Source: Parablautia muri
GTDB taxonomy: Bacteria > Bacillota > Clostridia > Lachnospirales > Lachnospiraceae
DNA length: 64,000 nucleotides
Assembly (NCBI RefSeq): GCF_009917485.1
Contig: NZ_QZDT01000015.1
Span: 43,551-107,550, forward strand
Direction of reading: 5' to 3'
Shown piece by piece: positions 16,201 through 26,007 of the stretch (the stretch's first letter is position 1; the number at the start of each line of letters is the position of its first letter). The notes under the pieces were generated by a model that was not told the origin of the DNA, made no database searches, and saw only the letters and a list, made by a program, of their open reading frames with translations. A program made the position numbers and the translations under genes.

Positions 16201-17349
16201 ATGGAAAATTTGATTGGTTATGTAAAAAAATGGGGTAAATATACTTTCTCGGAAAAAACCTTTAACGAGGTAGATAGCCTGGTCTTATGTCAGCTGGTTT
16301 ATCTAAACTATGAGCAGTATGTACCGGCTTTCAGTGAAAAAAGCGCGCCTGTAAGTATTGGCAGTATTTGGGAAGACCCCCAGTGGGAGCAGATTTTAGA
16401 GGATTACTGGTATAAAGAAAATAACAGGGAGCTTTTTGAGGTAGTGGCAAAGTCAGCAAGATTTAGCCGGATGAAAATGAATTATTACATCAATGTGATT
16501 GATGAAGAACAGCAGACCCAGTTTTCGGCCATGTCCTATTTTCTTGAAGACGGAAAGGTTTATATTGCGTATCGTGGAACGGATGCAACCATTGTGGGGT
16601 GGAAGGAAGACTTAAACCTTGCATTTTCAAAGCCGTTGCGCAGCCAGTACCTGGCAGTAGAATATATGGAGCAGGTGACCGGTGAGATGGCAAGTGATCG
16701 ATATACAGGTTATTATTCGGGCGGCCACTCTAAAGGAGGCAACCTGGCGGTATACGGGGCTATGAACTGCAAGGATGAGACGAGGGCAAAACTGCTCCGG
16801 ATTTTTAATCATGACGGTCCAGGATTCCGGCCGGAAATTAAGGCTCAGGGGAATTTTCGGGCAATTTCAGACAGAATAACTAAGTTTATTCCCAGAGCTT
16901 CCCTTGTAGGGATGATTTTGGAGGAGGAAAGTGATTATGAGGTGATTGAAAGCTGGGGAATAGGATTGTTCCAACATAATACCTACAGCTGGAAGGTGGA
17001 GGATGGCGCTTTCGTTCGGGCGAAAAATAGAACCGGTGCTAAGGTTCTGCGCGATGTTGCTTTAAATGAATGGATTCTTTCACTTACCGAGGAGCAGACT
17101 CATTTATTTGTAGATACCTTGTATGAGATAGTGTCAGCAGCGCAGGTCTCCAATGTGTTTGAATTTGAGGCGGACTGGAAAAAGTGTGTGCAAAATGTAA
17201 TGCTGGCGGCTAAAGAGGTGGACGAGGAGACCAAAAAAGGAATCCAAAAGACAATACAGTTATTTTTTCAGATCTTATTCGAAAATGTAAAAGCGCAAGG
17301 ATGGCATCTTAAAAAGGAAGAAATATTCCGATCGGACATTGACTCTTGA
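16201..17349 (+). CDS. DUF2974 (Mbeg1-like) alpha/beta hydrolase
   Basis: Soluble protein of 382 residues with a lipase-type core. Residues YIAYRGTDATIVGWKEDLN fit the oxyanion region of class 3 lipases, and GHSKGGN is the nucleophile elbow with Ser177. NHDGPGF and FQHNTYSW follow, the latter probably carrying the histidine of the triad. This matches DUF2974, common in Lachnospiraceae, of unknown substrate. ATG 16201 is preferred over GTG 16192 because AAAGGTGG (16187-16194) is correctly spaced only for the ATG. No signal peptide. Confidence 0.85.
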   Translation: MENLIGYVKKWGKYTFSEKTFNEVDSLVLCQLVYLNYEQYVPAFSEKSAPVSIGSIWEDPQWEQILEDYWYKENNRELFEVVAKSARFSRMKMNYYINVIDEEQQTQFSAMSYFLEDGKVYIAYRGTDATIVGWKEDLNLAFSKPLRSQYLAVEYMEQVTGEMASDRYTGYYSGGHSKGGNLAVYGAMNCKDETRAKLLRIFNHDGPGFRPEIKAQGNFRAISDRITKFIPRASLVGMILEEESDYEVIESWGIGLFQHNTYSWKVEDGAFVRAKNRTGAKVLRDVALNEWILSLTEEQTHLFVDTLYEIVSAAQVSNVFEFEADWKKCVQNVMLAAKEVDEETKKGIQKTIQLFFQILFENVKAQGWHLKKEEIFRSDIDS

Positions 17350-17388
17350 AGGTGCATTCCAATTTACAAAAGCAGCAGGGGGCGTAAC

Positions 17389-17457
17389 GTTTGGAAGTAA
17401 ACTTCCAAACTCTTTATTGGCGGCAGTATCGCAAGCAAAGCCTGCGATATGCGGAGG
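17389..17457 (+). repeat. Hairpin pair ahead of the acyltransferase gene
   Basis: First a perfect 10-bp stem (17389-17398 with 17401-17410). Then H0 (17423-17452), nearly identical to 5221-5249 except in the loop. GGAGG follows immediately at 17453-17457 and serves the next start codon 8 bases on. Confidence 0.75.
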
Positions 17458-17465
17458 GTATAAAG

Positions 17466-18581
17466 ATGAAAACAAATACAGGGGAGAACAGGCAGTTTAG
17501 GATTTTGTCCGCATTGGGCATTATTTTAGTGGTGGTTGGACATTTGGGATATAACCTGCTGGATATAGGCGGATTATTTCCATACTATTCTTTTCATGTG
17601 TTCATTTTTTTATTTGTATCGGGATACTTTTACAAGGAACAGGCGCAGGAGGATATCGTTGGATATATTTTAAAAAAGTGTGTCACATTAATGGTTCCTT
17701 ACTTTTTGTGGAATCTGTTTTATGGAATATTGGCACAAGTACTTCACAAGGTAGGCTTTTCTTTCGGAGAAAACCTGTCTTTTAAAACACTTTTCCTTTC
17801 TCCTTTTTTAGATGGACACCAATTTTTATACAATTTTTCGGCATGGTTTGTTCCGGCGCTGTTTTTGATTGAAATAATAAATGTGGTGATGCGGAAAGCT
17901 CTGGAAATCCTTCATTTGAAAAATGAGTGGCTTATCTTAGCAGTATGTTTGCTTCTGGGGATGGTAACGGTACAGCTGGCAATTGGAGGACATGTCTGGG
18001 GGCTGTATAAACTTCCGGGAAGACTTTTGCTTATGCTACCGGGCTTTCAAATGGGAAGAATTTACAGGGAAAAGCTGGAAATCCATGATACGTTGCCAGA
18101 TGGAATCTATTTTCTAATCGTGATAGGAGCCCAGGTTTTCATTTCTATTTTTTGTGCAGGACTTGCATTTGGCGCAGTGTGGGTTGGAAGTTTTGCCAAT
18201 GGTCCGGTGGTGCCCTATCTTACGGTGATGACAGGAATTGCATTTTGGCTGAGAATCGCAAAGATAATTGGTTCGGTTCCTAATATTTCAGAGAAGTTAG
18301 TCTATATTGGGAGGAATACATATTCTATTATGATGCATCATGCGGCGGTGTTTGTGCTGGTGAATGGAGCATTCTATCTGTGCAGTCTGTTAACACCCTT
18401 GTGCAAAGAGTTCGACAGAGAAATGTTTTTTTATGATATTGGATACGTATATTTGGCAGGAGGAACAGAGGGAAGTAAGTGGATATTTCTGCTGGCCGGA
18501 ATTGGCGTGCCGCTTTTGATAGAAAAAGGCGTGATAAAATTGAAAATGAATATTAAGTACGGAAGTGGAGAACGAAAATGA
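17466..18581 (+). CDS. Acyltransferase 3 family membrane protein
   Basis: Integral membrane protein of 371 residues with about ten helices, of the acyltransferase-3 family that O-acylates sugars of surface polymers or antibiotics. The N-terminus has the expected LSALGIILVVVGHLGYN with the family histidine, followed by FHVFIFLFVSGYFYK. Start ATG 17466 has GGAGG (17453-17457) from the hairpin repeat just upstream; a longer frame from 17391 would run through the repeat. It overlaps the next gene by four bases (ATGA), so the two are translationally coupled. Confidence 0.85.
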   Translation: MKTNTGENRQFRILSALGIILVVVGHLGYNLLDIGGLFPYYSFHVFIFLFVSGYFYKEQAQEDIVGYILKKCVTLMVPYFLWNLFYGILAQVLHKVGFSFGENLSFKTLFLSPFLDGHQFLYNFSAWFVPALFLIEIINVVMRKALEILHLKNEWLILAVCLLLGMVTVQLAIGGHVWGLYKLPGRLLLMLPGFQMGRIYREKLEIHDTLPDGIYFLIVIGAQVFISIFCAGLAFGAVWVGSFANGPVVPYLTVMTGIAFWLRIAKIIGSVPNISEKLVYIGRNTYSIMMHHAAVFVLVNGAFYLCSLLTPLCKEFDREMFFYDIGYVYLAGGTEGSKWIFLLAGIGVPLLIEKGVIKLKMNIKYGSGERK

Positions 18582-19939
18582 AGGAAAAGAACGACTTAAC
18601 ACAGGGAAGCGTGGGGAGAAATCTCATTCTGTTTGCCCTGCCTTATCTTTTATCCAGCTTTATGCAGACCTTTTACGGGATGGCGGATTTGTTTGTGGTG
18701 GGAGTGTATAATGGTTCTAAGACAACGACTGCGGTATCCATAGGCAGTCAGGTGATGCATATGCTGACAGTCATTATCATAGGATTTGTTATGGGAACCA
18801 CGGTACAGATTGGACAGTGTGTGGGAGCCAGGGATGAAAAGTCGGCTGCAGATACGGTAGGAACATCGACTGTATTTTTTTCCGTGTTCGCAGCCCTGGT
18901 AACAGCAGCGCTGCTTTTGTGCACGGCGCCGATTGTTAAAGTTATGTTAACGCCGGGGGAAGCAGTGGAGGAGACGAAAACTTATCTGCTGATTTGTTTT
19001 GCAGGGGTTCCGTTTATTGTCGCCTACAATGTAATCAGCGGCATTTTTCGTGGAACGGGCGATTCCAAAAGACCTATGTATTTCGTGGCGGCAGCCTGTG
19101 TGACAAATGTCGTGCTGGATTTCGTATTTATTGGTATGTGCGGCTTGGGCGCCGCTGGCGCCGCCCTTGGTACGGTCTGTGGACAGGCAGTGAGCGTAGT
19201 GGTTTCTCTCCTGGTGATACGAAGACAAAACCTGGGATTTAGGGTGGGCAGAGAGAACTTTCGAGTGGACAGGGAAGTGATTTCCAGGATTCTGAAGGTG
19301 GGAACGCCTGTTGCCATGCAGGATGGTTTCATCCAGGTTGCGTTTATTGTGATTACTGTGATTGCCAATAGTCGGGGACTGATTGTATCGGCAGCAGTAG
19401 GAATCGTGGAAAAGCTGATTGGGTTCATGTTTCTGGTGCCTTCCGCATTTTTGTCCGCAATTTCCACCATCACGGCACAGAATATGGGAGCGAACAAACC
19501 ACAGAGGGCCAAAAGGTCACTGTATTATAGTCTGATTATTACGGTGAGCTGGGGACTTTTGTGTGCGCTTTACAATCAATTCCTGCCACACACACTGGTG
19601 GGAATCTTTACCAGGGATGAGGCTGTTCTTTTGGCAGGTTGTGAGTATCTGCGGTCATATGCCTTTGACTGTGCATTTGCGGCAGTGCATTTTTGCTTTA
19701 GCGGGTATTTTTGTGGTAATCAGAAATCCATGGTATCTTTTATTCATAATATAGCTGCAATTATACTCGTCCGTATTCCCGGAGCCTGGCTGGCGAGCAG
19801 GTTCTTTCAGGATTCGCTTTATCCAATGGGGTGGGCGGCGCCCCTTGGTTCTTTGCTGTCAGCGCTTATTTGTGTTGGATTTTATGTGTATTACAGGAAA
19901 AAACAAAAAATATTAGCACTCACTATTGACGAGTGCTAA
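18578..19939 (+). CDS. MATE family efflux transporter
   Basis: Membrane protein of 453 residues with about 12 helices. The N-terminal QGSVGRNLILFALPYLLSSF and MADLFVVGVYNG are typical of the MATE subfamily with Na+-driven export, as is VISGIFRGTGDSKRP. It starts within the stop of the acyltransferase gene (ATGA), suggesting that it exports what that enzyme modifies, or simply co-expression. The last codons and TAA stop are part of the CIRCE operator of clpB, so the 3' end is under a double constraint. A second, only distantly similar MATE gene is at 12076-13347. Confidence 0.9.
   Translation: MKEKNDLTQGSVGRNLILFALPYLLSSFMQTFYGMADLFVVGVYNGSKTTTAVSIGSQVMHMLTVIIIGFVMGTTVQIGQCVGARDEKSAADTVGTSTVFFSVFAALVTAALLLCTAPIVKVMLTPGEAVEETKTYLLICFAGVPFIVAYNVISGIFRGTGDSKRPMYFVAAACVTNVVLDFVFIGMCGLGAAGAALGTVCGQAVSVVVSLLVIRRQNLGFRVGRENFRVDREVISRILKVGTPVAMQDGFIQVAFIVITVIANSRGLIVSAAVGIVEKLIGFMFLVPSAFLSAISTITAQNMGANKPQRAKRSLYYSLIITVSWGLLCALYNQFLPHTLVGIFTRDEAVLLAGCEYLRSYAFDCAFAAVHFCFSGYFCGNQKSMVSFIHNIAAIILVRIPGAWLASRFFQDSLYPMGWAAPLGSLLSALICVGFYVYYRKKQKILALTIDEC
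19913..19939. promoter_or_regulatory. CIRCE operator (HrcA binding site)
   Basis: Exact consensus TTAGCACTC (19913-19921), nine-base spacer, GAGTGCTAA (19931-19939). The site covers the -35 region of the clpB promoter and the last nine codons of the upstream MATE gene. HrcA binding here would block clpB transcription until heat shock. Confidence 0.95.
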
Positions 19940-19954
19940 TAAAAGTGTTATATT
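19926..19954 (+). promoter_or_regulatory. clpB promoter
   Basis: -35 TTGACG (19926-19931) inside the CIRCE element, 17-base spacer, -10 TATATT (19949-19954). The resulting leader is about 175 bases and AT-rich with one small GC hairpin near 20060-20075. Confidence 0.8.
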
Positions 19955-20136
19955 CATACTATAACAAGGGGACAAAAATAAGTAAGAAATAAGCTGGATA
20001 TACTGTAAGTAAATATTTTTTTATATATTAAGATAAATTCAGGTATCAGTCCGGCAGGACCGGCTTTCAATTTAACTGTATTTAGCTATATAGAAAAACA
20101 GGCATTTACTTATGGTAAAGGCAGAGAGGAGTGTTT

Positions 20137-22725
20137 ATGAATATATCAAAATTTACACAAAAATCCATGCAAGCCGTAGAAGGCTGCGAGAAGCTTGCAT
20201 ATGAATACGGCAATCAGGAAATTGAGCAGGAGCACCTTCTATACAGCCTGCTGACCATTGACGACAGCCTGATTTTAAAATTAGTTGAAAAAATGGAAAT
20301 TAACACCCAGTACTTCTTAAATAAGGTGGAGGAAGCACTAAGCCGGAGAGTGAAGGTGCAGGGAGGCCAGGTACACGTGGGGCAGGATCTGAATAAAGTG
20401 CTGGTTTCCGCAGAAGATGAGGCGAGGACGCTCTCTGACGAATATGTGTCTGTGGAGCATTTATTCCTTGCAATGATTAAGCATCCCAACAGGGCAATCA
20501 AAGAGCTGTTCCGGGAGTTCGGCATTACAAGGGAACGCTTTTTGCAGGCCCTTTCCACGGTAAGGGGCAATCAGAGGGTTACTTCCGACAATCCCGAGGC
20601 CACCTATGACACATTGGCCAAGTATGGGCAGGAGCTGGTGGAAAAGGCAAAGGAGCAAAAGCTGGACCCTGTCATCGGCAGAGATAGTGAGATAAGAAAT
20701 ATTATCCGCATCCTTTCCAGGAAGACCAAGAACAATCCTGTGCTGATTGGAGAACCGGGTGTAGGCAAAACTGCGGTGGTGGAAGGCCTTGCCCAGCGTA
20801 TTGTGCGGGGAGATGTACCCCAGGGCCTTAAGGATAAAAAGATATTTGCCCTTGACATGGGAGCTTTGGTTGCAGGAGCCAAGTACAGAGGAGAATTTGA
20901 GGAACGTTTGAAGGCTGTCTTGGAGGATGTGAAAAACAGCGATGGACAAATTATTCTTTTTATAGATGAGCTTCATACCATAGTGGGAGCCGGGAAAACA
21001 GACGGCGCCCTGGATGCGGGAAATATGCTAAAGCCTATGCTGGCAAGGGGAGAGCTCCACTGTATCGGCGCTACCACCTTAGACGAATACAGACAGTACA
21101 TCGAAAAGGACGCTGCCCTGGAGAGAAGGTTCCAGCCTGTTATGGTGAGCGAACCTACGGTAGAGGATACGATTTCCATTTTGAGAGGATTGAAGGAGCG
21201 CTATGAGGTGTACCACGGCGTAAAGATTATGGACAATGCGCTGGTAAGTGCGGCTGTCCTTTCTAACCGTTATATTTCAGACCGTTTCCTGCCGGATAAG
21301 GCAATTGACCTGGTGGATGAAGCCTGTGCGCTTATTAAGACGGAGCTGGATTCTATGCCTACCGAGCTGGATGAACTGCAGCGCCGGGCTATGCAGATGG
21401 AAATAGAGGAAACGGCCTTGAAAAAGGAGGACGACCGAATAAGTCAAGAGCGGTTGGCGGATTTGCAGAAGGAACTGGCTGAGTTAAAGGAGGAGCTCAA
21501 CAACCGTAAAGCCCAGTGGGAGAATGAAAAGACCTCCGTTGAAAGGCTCTCGAAGCTGCGTGAAGAAATTGATGCGGTGGGCAGTCAGATAGAGATAGCC
21601 CAGCGGGAAGGGGACTATGAAAAAGCGGCGGAGTTAAGCTACAGCAAACTACCTGCTCTGAAAAAGCAGCTGGAGGCGGAAGAAGAACAGGTGAAAAAGA
21701 AGGATTTATCCCTGGTGCATGAGAGTGTCTCGGAGGAGGAAATCGCGAAGATCATATCCAGATGGACTGGGATTCCGGTGGCAAAGCTGACAGAAAGCGA
21801 GCGGAATAAAACGCTGCATTTAGATGAGGAGCTGCATAAGCGGGTAGTGGGACAGGAGGAAGGCGTCACCAAGGTAACGGAGGCGATTATCCGCTCCAAG
21901 GCGGGAATCAAAGACCCCACCAAGCCCATCGGCTCGTTCCTGTTTTTGGGGCCTACGGGGGTGGGTAAGACAGAGCTTGCCAAATCCCTTGCCTTCTCCC
22001 TGTTTGATGATGAAAACAATATGGTCCGGATTGATATGAGTGAGTATATGGAGAAATATTCTGTGTCCAGATTGATTGGGGCGCCTCCCGGATACGTGGG
22101 ATATGAAGAAGGCGGTCAGTTAACCGAAGCGGTCAGAAGAAAGCCTTATTCGGTTGTGCTCTTTGACGAGATTGAAAAAGCGCATCCCGATGTGTTTAAT
22201 GTGCTGCTGCAGGTGCTAGATGACGGGCGTATTACAGACTCGCAGGGACGTACCGTGGACTTTAAAAACACGATTTTGATTATGACCTCCAATATTGGCG
22301 CATCCTATCTTCTGGACGGAATTGACCAGGAAGGTCATATAAATGAAGATGCTGAAAAAATGGTTATGAATGACCTGCGCGCTCATTTCAGGCCTGAATT
22401 TCTGAACCGGTTGGATGAGATGATTCTGTTTAAGCCTTTGTCCAAGGAAAATATCAGTGGAATTATCAGATTGATCATAAAGGATTTAAACAGGAGACTT
22501 TCAGACAGAGAGCTGACAGTGGAGCTTACCAAGGAGGCGGAAGAGTTTATTGTGGAGCAGGCTTACGACCCGGTTTACGGTGCAAGACCCTTAAAGCGCT
22601 ATATCCAAAAGTATGTGGAGACACTTTCGGCCAAATTGATTTTGGCAGATCAGGTTCGGCAGGGAGATACGATTTTCATTGTGGTAAAGAAGGATGAGCT
22701 GGCAGCAGAAGTAAAGGAAGGGTAA
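20137..22725 (+). CDS. clpB: ATP-dependent disaggregase ClpB
   Basis: Hsp100 chaperone of 862 residues that threads aggregated proteins through a hexameric pore with DnaK. Order of domains: Clp-N (about 1-145), AAA1 with Walker A GEPGVGKT (near 206) and Walker B ILFIDELH, the coiled-coil middle domain (about 405-525), AAA2 with [14 protein letters not shown] (near 605), then the C-terminal D2-small domain. The middle domain separates it from ClpA, ClpC and ClpE. ATG 20137 has AGAGAGGAG 6 bases upstream; GTG 20131 is the alternative. CIRCE control is visible upstream. Confidence 0.97.
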   Translation: MNISKFTQKSMQAVEGCEKLAYEYGNQEIEQEHLLYSLLTIDDSLILKLVEKMEINTQYFLNKVEEALSRRVKVQGGQVHVGQDLNKVLVSAEDEARTLSDEYVSVEHLFLAMIKHPNRAIKELFREFGITRERFLQALSTVRGNQRVTSDNPEATYDTLAKYGQELVEKAKEQKLDPVIGRDSEIRNIIRILSRKTKNNPVLIGEPGVGKTAVVEGLAQRIVRGDVPQGLKDKKIFALDMGALVAGAKYRGEFEERLKAVLEDVKNSDGQIILFIDELHTIVGAGKTDGALDAGNMLKPMLARGELHCIGATTLDEYRQYIEKDAALERRFQPVMVSEPTVEDTISILRGLKERYEVYHGVKIMDNALVSAAVLSNRYISDRFLPDKAIDLVDEACALIKTELDSMPTELDELQRRAMQMEIEETALKKEDDRISQERLADLQKELAELKEELNNRKAQWENEKTSVERLSKLREEIDAVGSQIEIAQREGDYEKAAELSYSKLPALKKQLEAEEEQVKKKDLSLVHESVSEEEIAKIISRWTGIPVAKLTESERNKTLHLDEELHKRVVGQEEGVTKVTEAIIRSKAGIKDPTKPIGSFLFLGPTGVGKTELAKSLAFSLFDDENNMVRIDMSEYMEKYSVSRLIGAPPGYVGYEEGGQLTEAVRRKPYSVVLFDEIEKAHPDVFNVLLQVLDDGRITDSQGRTVDFKNTILIMTSNIGASYLLDGIDQEGHINEDAEKMVMNDLRAHFRPEFLNRLDEMILFKPLSKENISGIIRLIIKDLNRRLSDRELTVELTKEAEEFIVEQAYDPVYGARPLKRYIQKYVETLSAKLILADQVRQGDTIFIVVKKDELAAEVKEG

Positions 22726-22754
22726 GCTGACCAGGGACAAGAATGGAGGAGAAG

Positions 22755-22931
22755 ATGCAGATACCGAAAGACCCTAATATGTTGTTGAGTTATGTAAACT
22801 TAAAACTCCGTGATTTCTATTCCAACTTGGATGTCATGTGTGATGACATGGATGTCAGTAAAAGCGAAATAGAAGAAAAACTGAAAAGTATAGGTTATAT
22901 CTATGACAGTGAGCGTAATCAGTTTGTTTAG
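22755..22931 (+). CDS. DUF4250 small protein
   Basis: Protein of 58 residues matching the DUF4250 family, a short conserved clostridial protein: IPKDPNMLLSYVNLKLRDFY in the first half, then the closing GYIYDSERNQFV. Function unknown; no signal or membrane segment. ATG 22755 is preferred to ATG 22743 because GGAGG lies 5-6 bases before it. It begins 29 bases after clpB and may be cotranscribed with it; a terminator hairpin follows. Confidence 0.88.
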   Translation: MQIPKDPNMLLSYVNLKLRDFYSNLDVMCDDMDVSKSEIEEKLKSIGYIYDSERNQFV

Positions 22932-22974
22932 AGAGTGTTCAGAGAGAGGGATTGCTGTTGCGTGTACACAAATG

Positions 22975-23010
22975 AATGAGGCGTATATTCCATGTACGCC
23001 TCATTTATTT
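22975..23010 (+). terminator. Terminator after clpB-DUF4250
   Basis: 11-bp stem (22975-22985 with 22995-23005), nine-base loop, then a T-rich tail. The rest of 23011-23191 is AT-rich with a 7-bp GC hairpin with a TTT loop at 23149-23165, ahead of the next gene. Confidence 0.75.
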
Positions 23011-23191
23011 ATACATATCTTTGGGTTTTAGGAAATATTTCGCTTTCTTTTCTTGCATTTAACGGGGTTCTTCCCTATAATGTTACGAAGACTGGACAGA
23101 ACTGTTGCGAAATATTCCAATTTTTGGTTGAACGATATGTTGTGTTTGTACCGCCTTTGGCGGTATAGGAGCTTAAAGCGGGAGGAGAGAT

Positions 23192-25111
23192 ATGGGAAGA
23201 GAAGATTATAATAAAGCGTTAAAATCAGGAAAAAAGGATTACCAGATGCGTTTGCTGCGCGGGGAAAAGCCTACACTTGAGGTATTAGATGATATTATGC
23301 CTCAGAAGGGCGCTTATTATGAGCAGCCGCTGGGAATCGTGCAGATTCCGGCAGAGCAGATTGTGGGAACGAAAACGGTTGGCAGAAGCAATTCCTTTGC
23401 AGGGAACTTTATGCCTATCCTCCAGGAGGGCAGCGAATTTGCCAGTAAATGGGCGAGCCTGAGCACCAGCCATGTGGAGGAGGGAATCAGGGACCCCATT
23501 AAGGCTTACGAATATATGAACAAGTTTTATGTGGAAGAAGGCAACAAGCGGGTCAGTGTTATGAAGTACTTTGAGGTGGTCTCCATTCCGGGGAATGTGA
23601 TTCGTATTGTACCAAACCGCACGGACGATAAGGAAAATAAGATTTATTATGAATTTATGAATTTCTATCAAAAGGCTCCCATTAATTATATTTGGTTTTC
23701 CCAGGAGGGGAGCTTTGCGAAGCTTCAGGAGGCTGTGGGAAAAGAGCCGGATGAAGTGTGGACGGAGGAGGATTTACTTGATTTTAGCGCGGTCTATACG
23801 CGGTTTAGCTCGGAATATAAGGCAAAGGGCGGCGGTAAGCTGCGAAACACGCCGGGGGATGCTTTCTTGGCGTTTATTACCTTGTATGGATATAACGCGA
23901 TTGAGGAAAAGACCACCAACGAGATAAAAGAGCTGATTGCCAAGAGCTGGGAAGAATTTGAGATTCTTGGCCAGGAGCAGGAGATTGACCTTAAGATGAA
24001 GCCAAATGAGGAGAAAAAGCCTCTGCTGAGCCTGCTTATCCCTTTAGGCCCGTCCAAGCTTAAGATAGCATTTATTTATGAGAAGACCCCGGGGACTTCC
24101 GCATGGACGTATGCCCATGAGCTTGGAAGGCTTTATTTAGAGCAGACATTTCCGGATGAGGCCAGCACCATATTTTATGAAAATGTCACCCAGGAAAACA
24201 TAGATGCCCAGCTGGAGGATGCCATAAAGGCAGGATGCAACCTGATTTTTACAACCACCCCTGCTTTTGTGCAGGCCAGTGTAAAGGCCGCTATTGCAAA
24301 TCCGGATGTGCGGATTCTGAACTGTTCCCTGAATACTTCTCATCGGTATATTCGCACATATTATCCGCGGACCCACGAGGCAAAATTCCTGATGGGGGCC
24401 ATTGCCGGCGCCATGGCGGAGAACAGCCGCATGGTTTATATAGAGGATTATCCTATTTATGGATCGATTGCAAATATCAATGCCTTTGCTTTAGGTGCGA
24501 AGATGATCAACCCGCGGGCGCAGGTTTATCTGGAATGGTCCTCCAAAAAGGGGACGGATATAGATGAAAGGATCAGGGAGACAGGCGCATCCTGCGTTTC
24601 AGGAAAGGACATGGTGATTCCCGAGGAGGCTTCCCGGTATTTTGGTATTTACCATATGGATGGGGAGAACCCCAGGAATCTTGCAATGCCACTGTGTCAT
24701 TGGGGAAAGTTTTATGAACGGCTGATACGGACGATAATGGAAGGAAAATGGAAATATGATGATGATTCTTCACAGGTAAAGGCCATCAATTATTGGTGGG
24801 GCATGTCGGCGGGCGTGATAGATGTAATCTGTTCCCAAAACCTGCCTATCGGCACGAAGCGGTTGATTGAGCTTTTAAAAACAACCATTAGCGCAGAGGC
24901 TTTCAATCCGTTTTCCGGTATTTTGTATTCGCAAACGGGCATAGTAGTAGATGACCCGAACAGGAGTCTTTCGCCGGAGGAAATTATGACCATGGATTGG
25001 CTGGCGGAAAATGTAATTGGCTCGATACCCAAAATGGAAGAACTAAAAGAGCAGGCCGAACCTGTTATCAAACAGCAGGGCGTAAAAAATACGGCTGGGA
25101 CCAATGAATAA
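23192..25111 (+). CDS. Cytosolic ParB-like / BMP-type ligand-binding fusion protein
   Basis: Protein of 639 residues with two parts. The first (about 45-130) has the look of a ParB/Srx N-domain: GIVQIPAEQIVGTKT, then GIRDPIKAYEYMNKFYVEEG and NKRVSVMKYF, as in the ParB PI-V/Y-x-EG-x-RR pattern. The second (from about 275) is a BMP/PnrA-type periplasmic-binding fold: LKIAFIYEKTPGTSAWTYAH, FTTTPAFVQASVKAA, AKFLMGAIAGAMAE, and a hinge near NYWWGMSAGVIDV. BMP proteins are normally exported lipoproteins that bind nucleosides; this one has no signal peptide or lipobox. No ABC permease is adjacent. It may sense a cytosolic nucleoside-like ligand. Start ATG 23192 follows GGGAGGAGAGAT. Confidence 0.75.
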   Translation: MGREDYNKALKSGKKDYQMRLLRGEKPTLEVLDDIMPQKGAYYEQPLGIVQIPAEQIVGTKTVGRSNSFAGNFMPILQEGSEFASKWASLSTSHVEEGIRDPIKAYEYMNKFYVEEGNKRVSVMKYFEVVSIPGNVIRIVPNRTDDKENKIYYEFMNFYQKAPINYIWFSQEGSFAKLQEAVGKEPDEVWTEEDLLDFSAVYTRFSSEYKAKGGGKLRNTPGDAFLAFITLYGYNAIEEKTTNEIKELIAKSWEEFEILGQEQEIDLKMKPNEEKKPLLSLLIPLGPSKLKIAFIYEKTPGTSAWTYAHELGRLYLEQTFPDEASTIFYENVTQENIDAQLEDAIKAGCNLIFTTTPAFVQASVKAAIANPDVRILNCSLNTSHRYIRTYYPRTHEAKFLMGAIAGAMAENSRMVYIEDYPIYGSIANINAFALGAKMINPRAQVYLEWSSKKGTDIDERIRETGASCVSGKDMVIPEEASRYFGIYHMDGENPRNLAMPLCHWGKFYERLIRTIMEGKWKYDDDSSQVKAINYWWGMSAGVIDVICSQNLPIGTKRLIELLKTTISAEAFNPFSGILYSQTGIVVDDPNRSLSPEEIMTMDWLAENVIGSIPKMEELKEQAEPVIKQQGVKNTAGTNE

Positions 25112-25167
25112 AACAGGAAACAACTCCAAGGCTTCAAAAACGCCGCCTAAGGGTTGCTTCATGTTTC

Positions 25168-25271
25168 AGAGAATGCCCAAATACTGGCATTCTCCATACA
25201 GATTTATGCCGCCACAAAGCGGCGGCATTTTTCATTCTGATTTGAGATTCCGCAAAGCGGAATCATGGAGG
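25168..25271 (+). repeat. Composite hairpin repeat, copy before the phosphoesterase gene
   Basis: H2-type stem (25168-25177 with 25186-25195, one mismatch), then an 8-bp GC-rich hairpin (25206-25228) running into five T, then H3 (25246-25264), identical in its stem and AAA loop to 5368-5386. ATGGAGG follows and is the ribosome binding site of the next gene. Confidence 0.8.
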
Positions 25272-25276
25272 TTAGC

Positions 25277-25906
25277 GTGAAGATATTGGTAATTGCGGAT
25301 GAAGAATCGAAATCTTTGTGGGATCATTTCGATAAGAGCAAAATAGAAGGAATTGATTTGATTATTTCCTGCGGCGATTTGGATCCGCGTTACCTTTCTT
25401 TTTTGGTGACTTTAACCAACGTGCCGGTTTTGTATGTGCATGGGAACCATGATGGAAAATATGAGAAAATTCCACCTGACGGCTGTATCTGCATAGAAGA
25501 CCGGATTTATGTCCATGAAGGGATTCGGATTTTGGGGCTGGGCGGTTCCATGCGTTATAATACGGGAACGAATCAGTATACGGAACGGCAGATGCGCCAG
25601 CGGGTGGCAAAGCTGTGGTTTCAGCTGTTTAGAAAGGGTGGCTTTGATATCCTTGTGACCCACGCGCCGGCTTATCAGTTAAACGATGGGAGAGACCTTC
25701 CCCACCAGGGCTTTCAGGTGTTTCGGACTTTGATTGAAAAATACCGGCCGAAATATTTTCTCCACGGACATGTGCATATGTCTTATGGAAGGCAGCATAA
25801 GCGGTATGACAAATATCAGGACACCCATGTGATCAATGCCTTTGAAAAATGTTTGTTTGACTTTGAGGACGATAACCCAAGGGAACATCTGATAGAGCAT
25901 TGGTGA
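25277..25906 (+). CDS. Metallophosphoesterase
   Basis: Calcineurin-like phosphoesterase of 209 residues. Metal-binding motifs in order: IADEES at the N-terminus, SCGDLDP, HGNHDGKY, VTHAPAYQ and FLHGHVH. In motif I the usual D-x-H is replaced by D-E-E, so one metal ligand is non-canonical. The core otherwise resembles small YfcE/MJ0936-type phosphodiesterases; the substrate is unknown. GTG 25277 is chosen as start because ATGGAGG (25265-25271) is 5 bases upstream; that motif's own ATG would give a product four residues longer. The ribosome binding site is part of a dispersed repeat. Confidence 0.85.
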   Translation: MKILVIADEESKSLWDHFDKSKIEGIDLIISCGDLDPRYLSFLVTLTNVPVLYVHGNHDGKYEKIPPDGCICIEDRIYVHEGIRILGLGGSMRYNTGTNQYTERQMRQRVAKLWFQLFRKGGFDILVTHAPAYQLNDGRDLPHQGFQVFRTLIEKYRPKYFLHGHVHMSYGRQHKRYDKYQDTHVINAFEKCLFDFEDDNPREHLIEHW

Positions 25907-26007
25907 TGGCTGAACTACTGCCAATGATTTTCACAACAAATGAATGCATGGCGGCTTAAAGATGGCATATAAATAGAAGTAAGAGACGGGGAAGAAGACT
26001 TTTTTAT

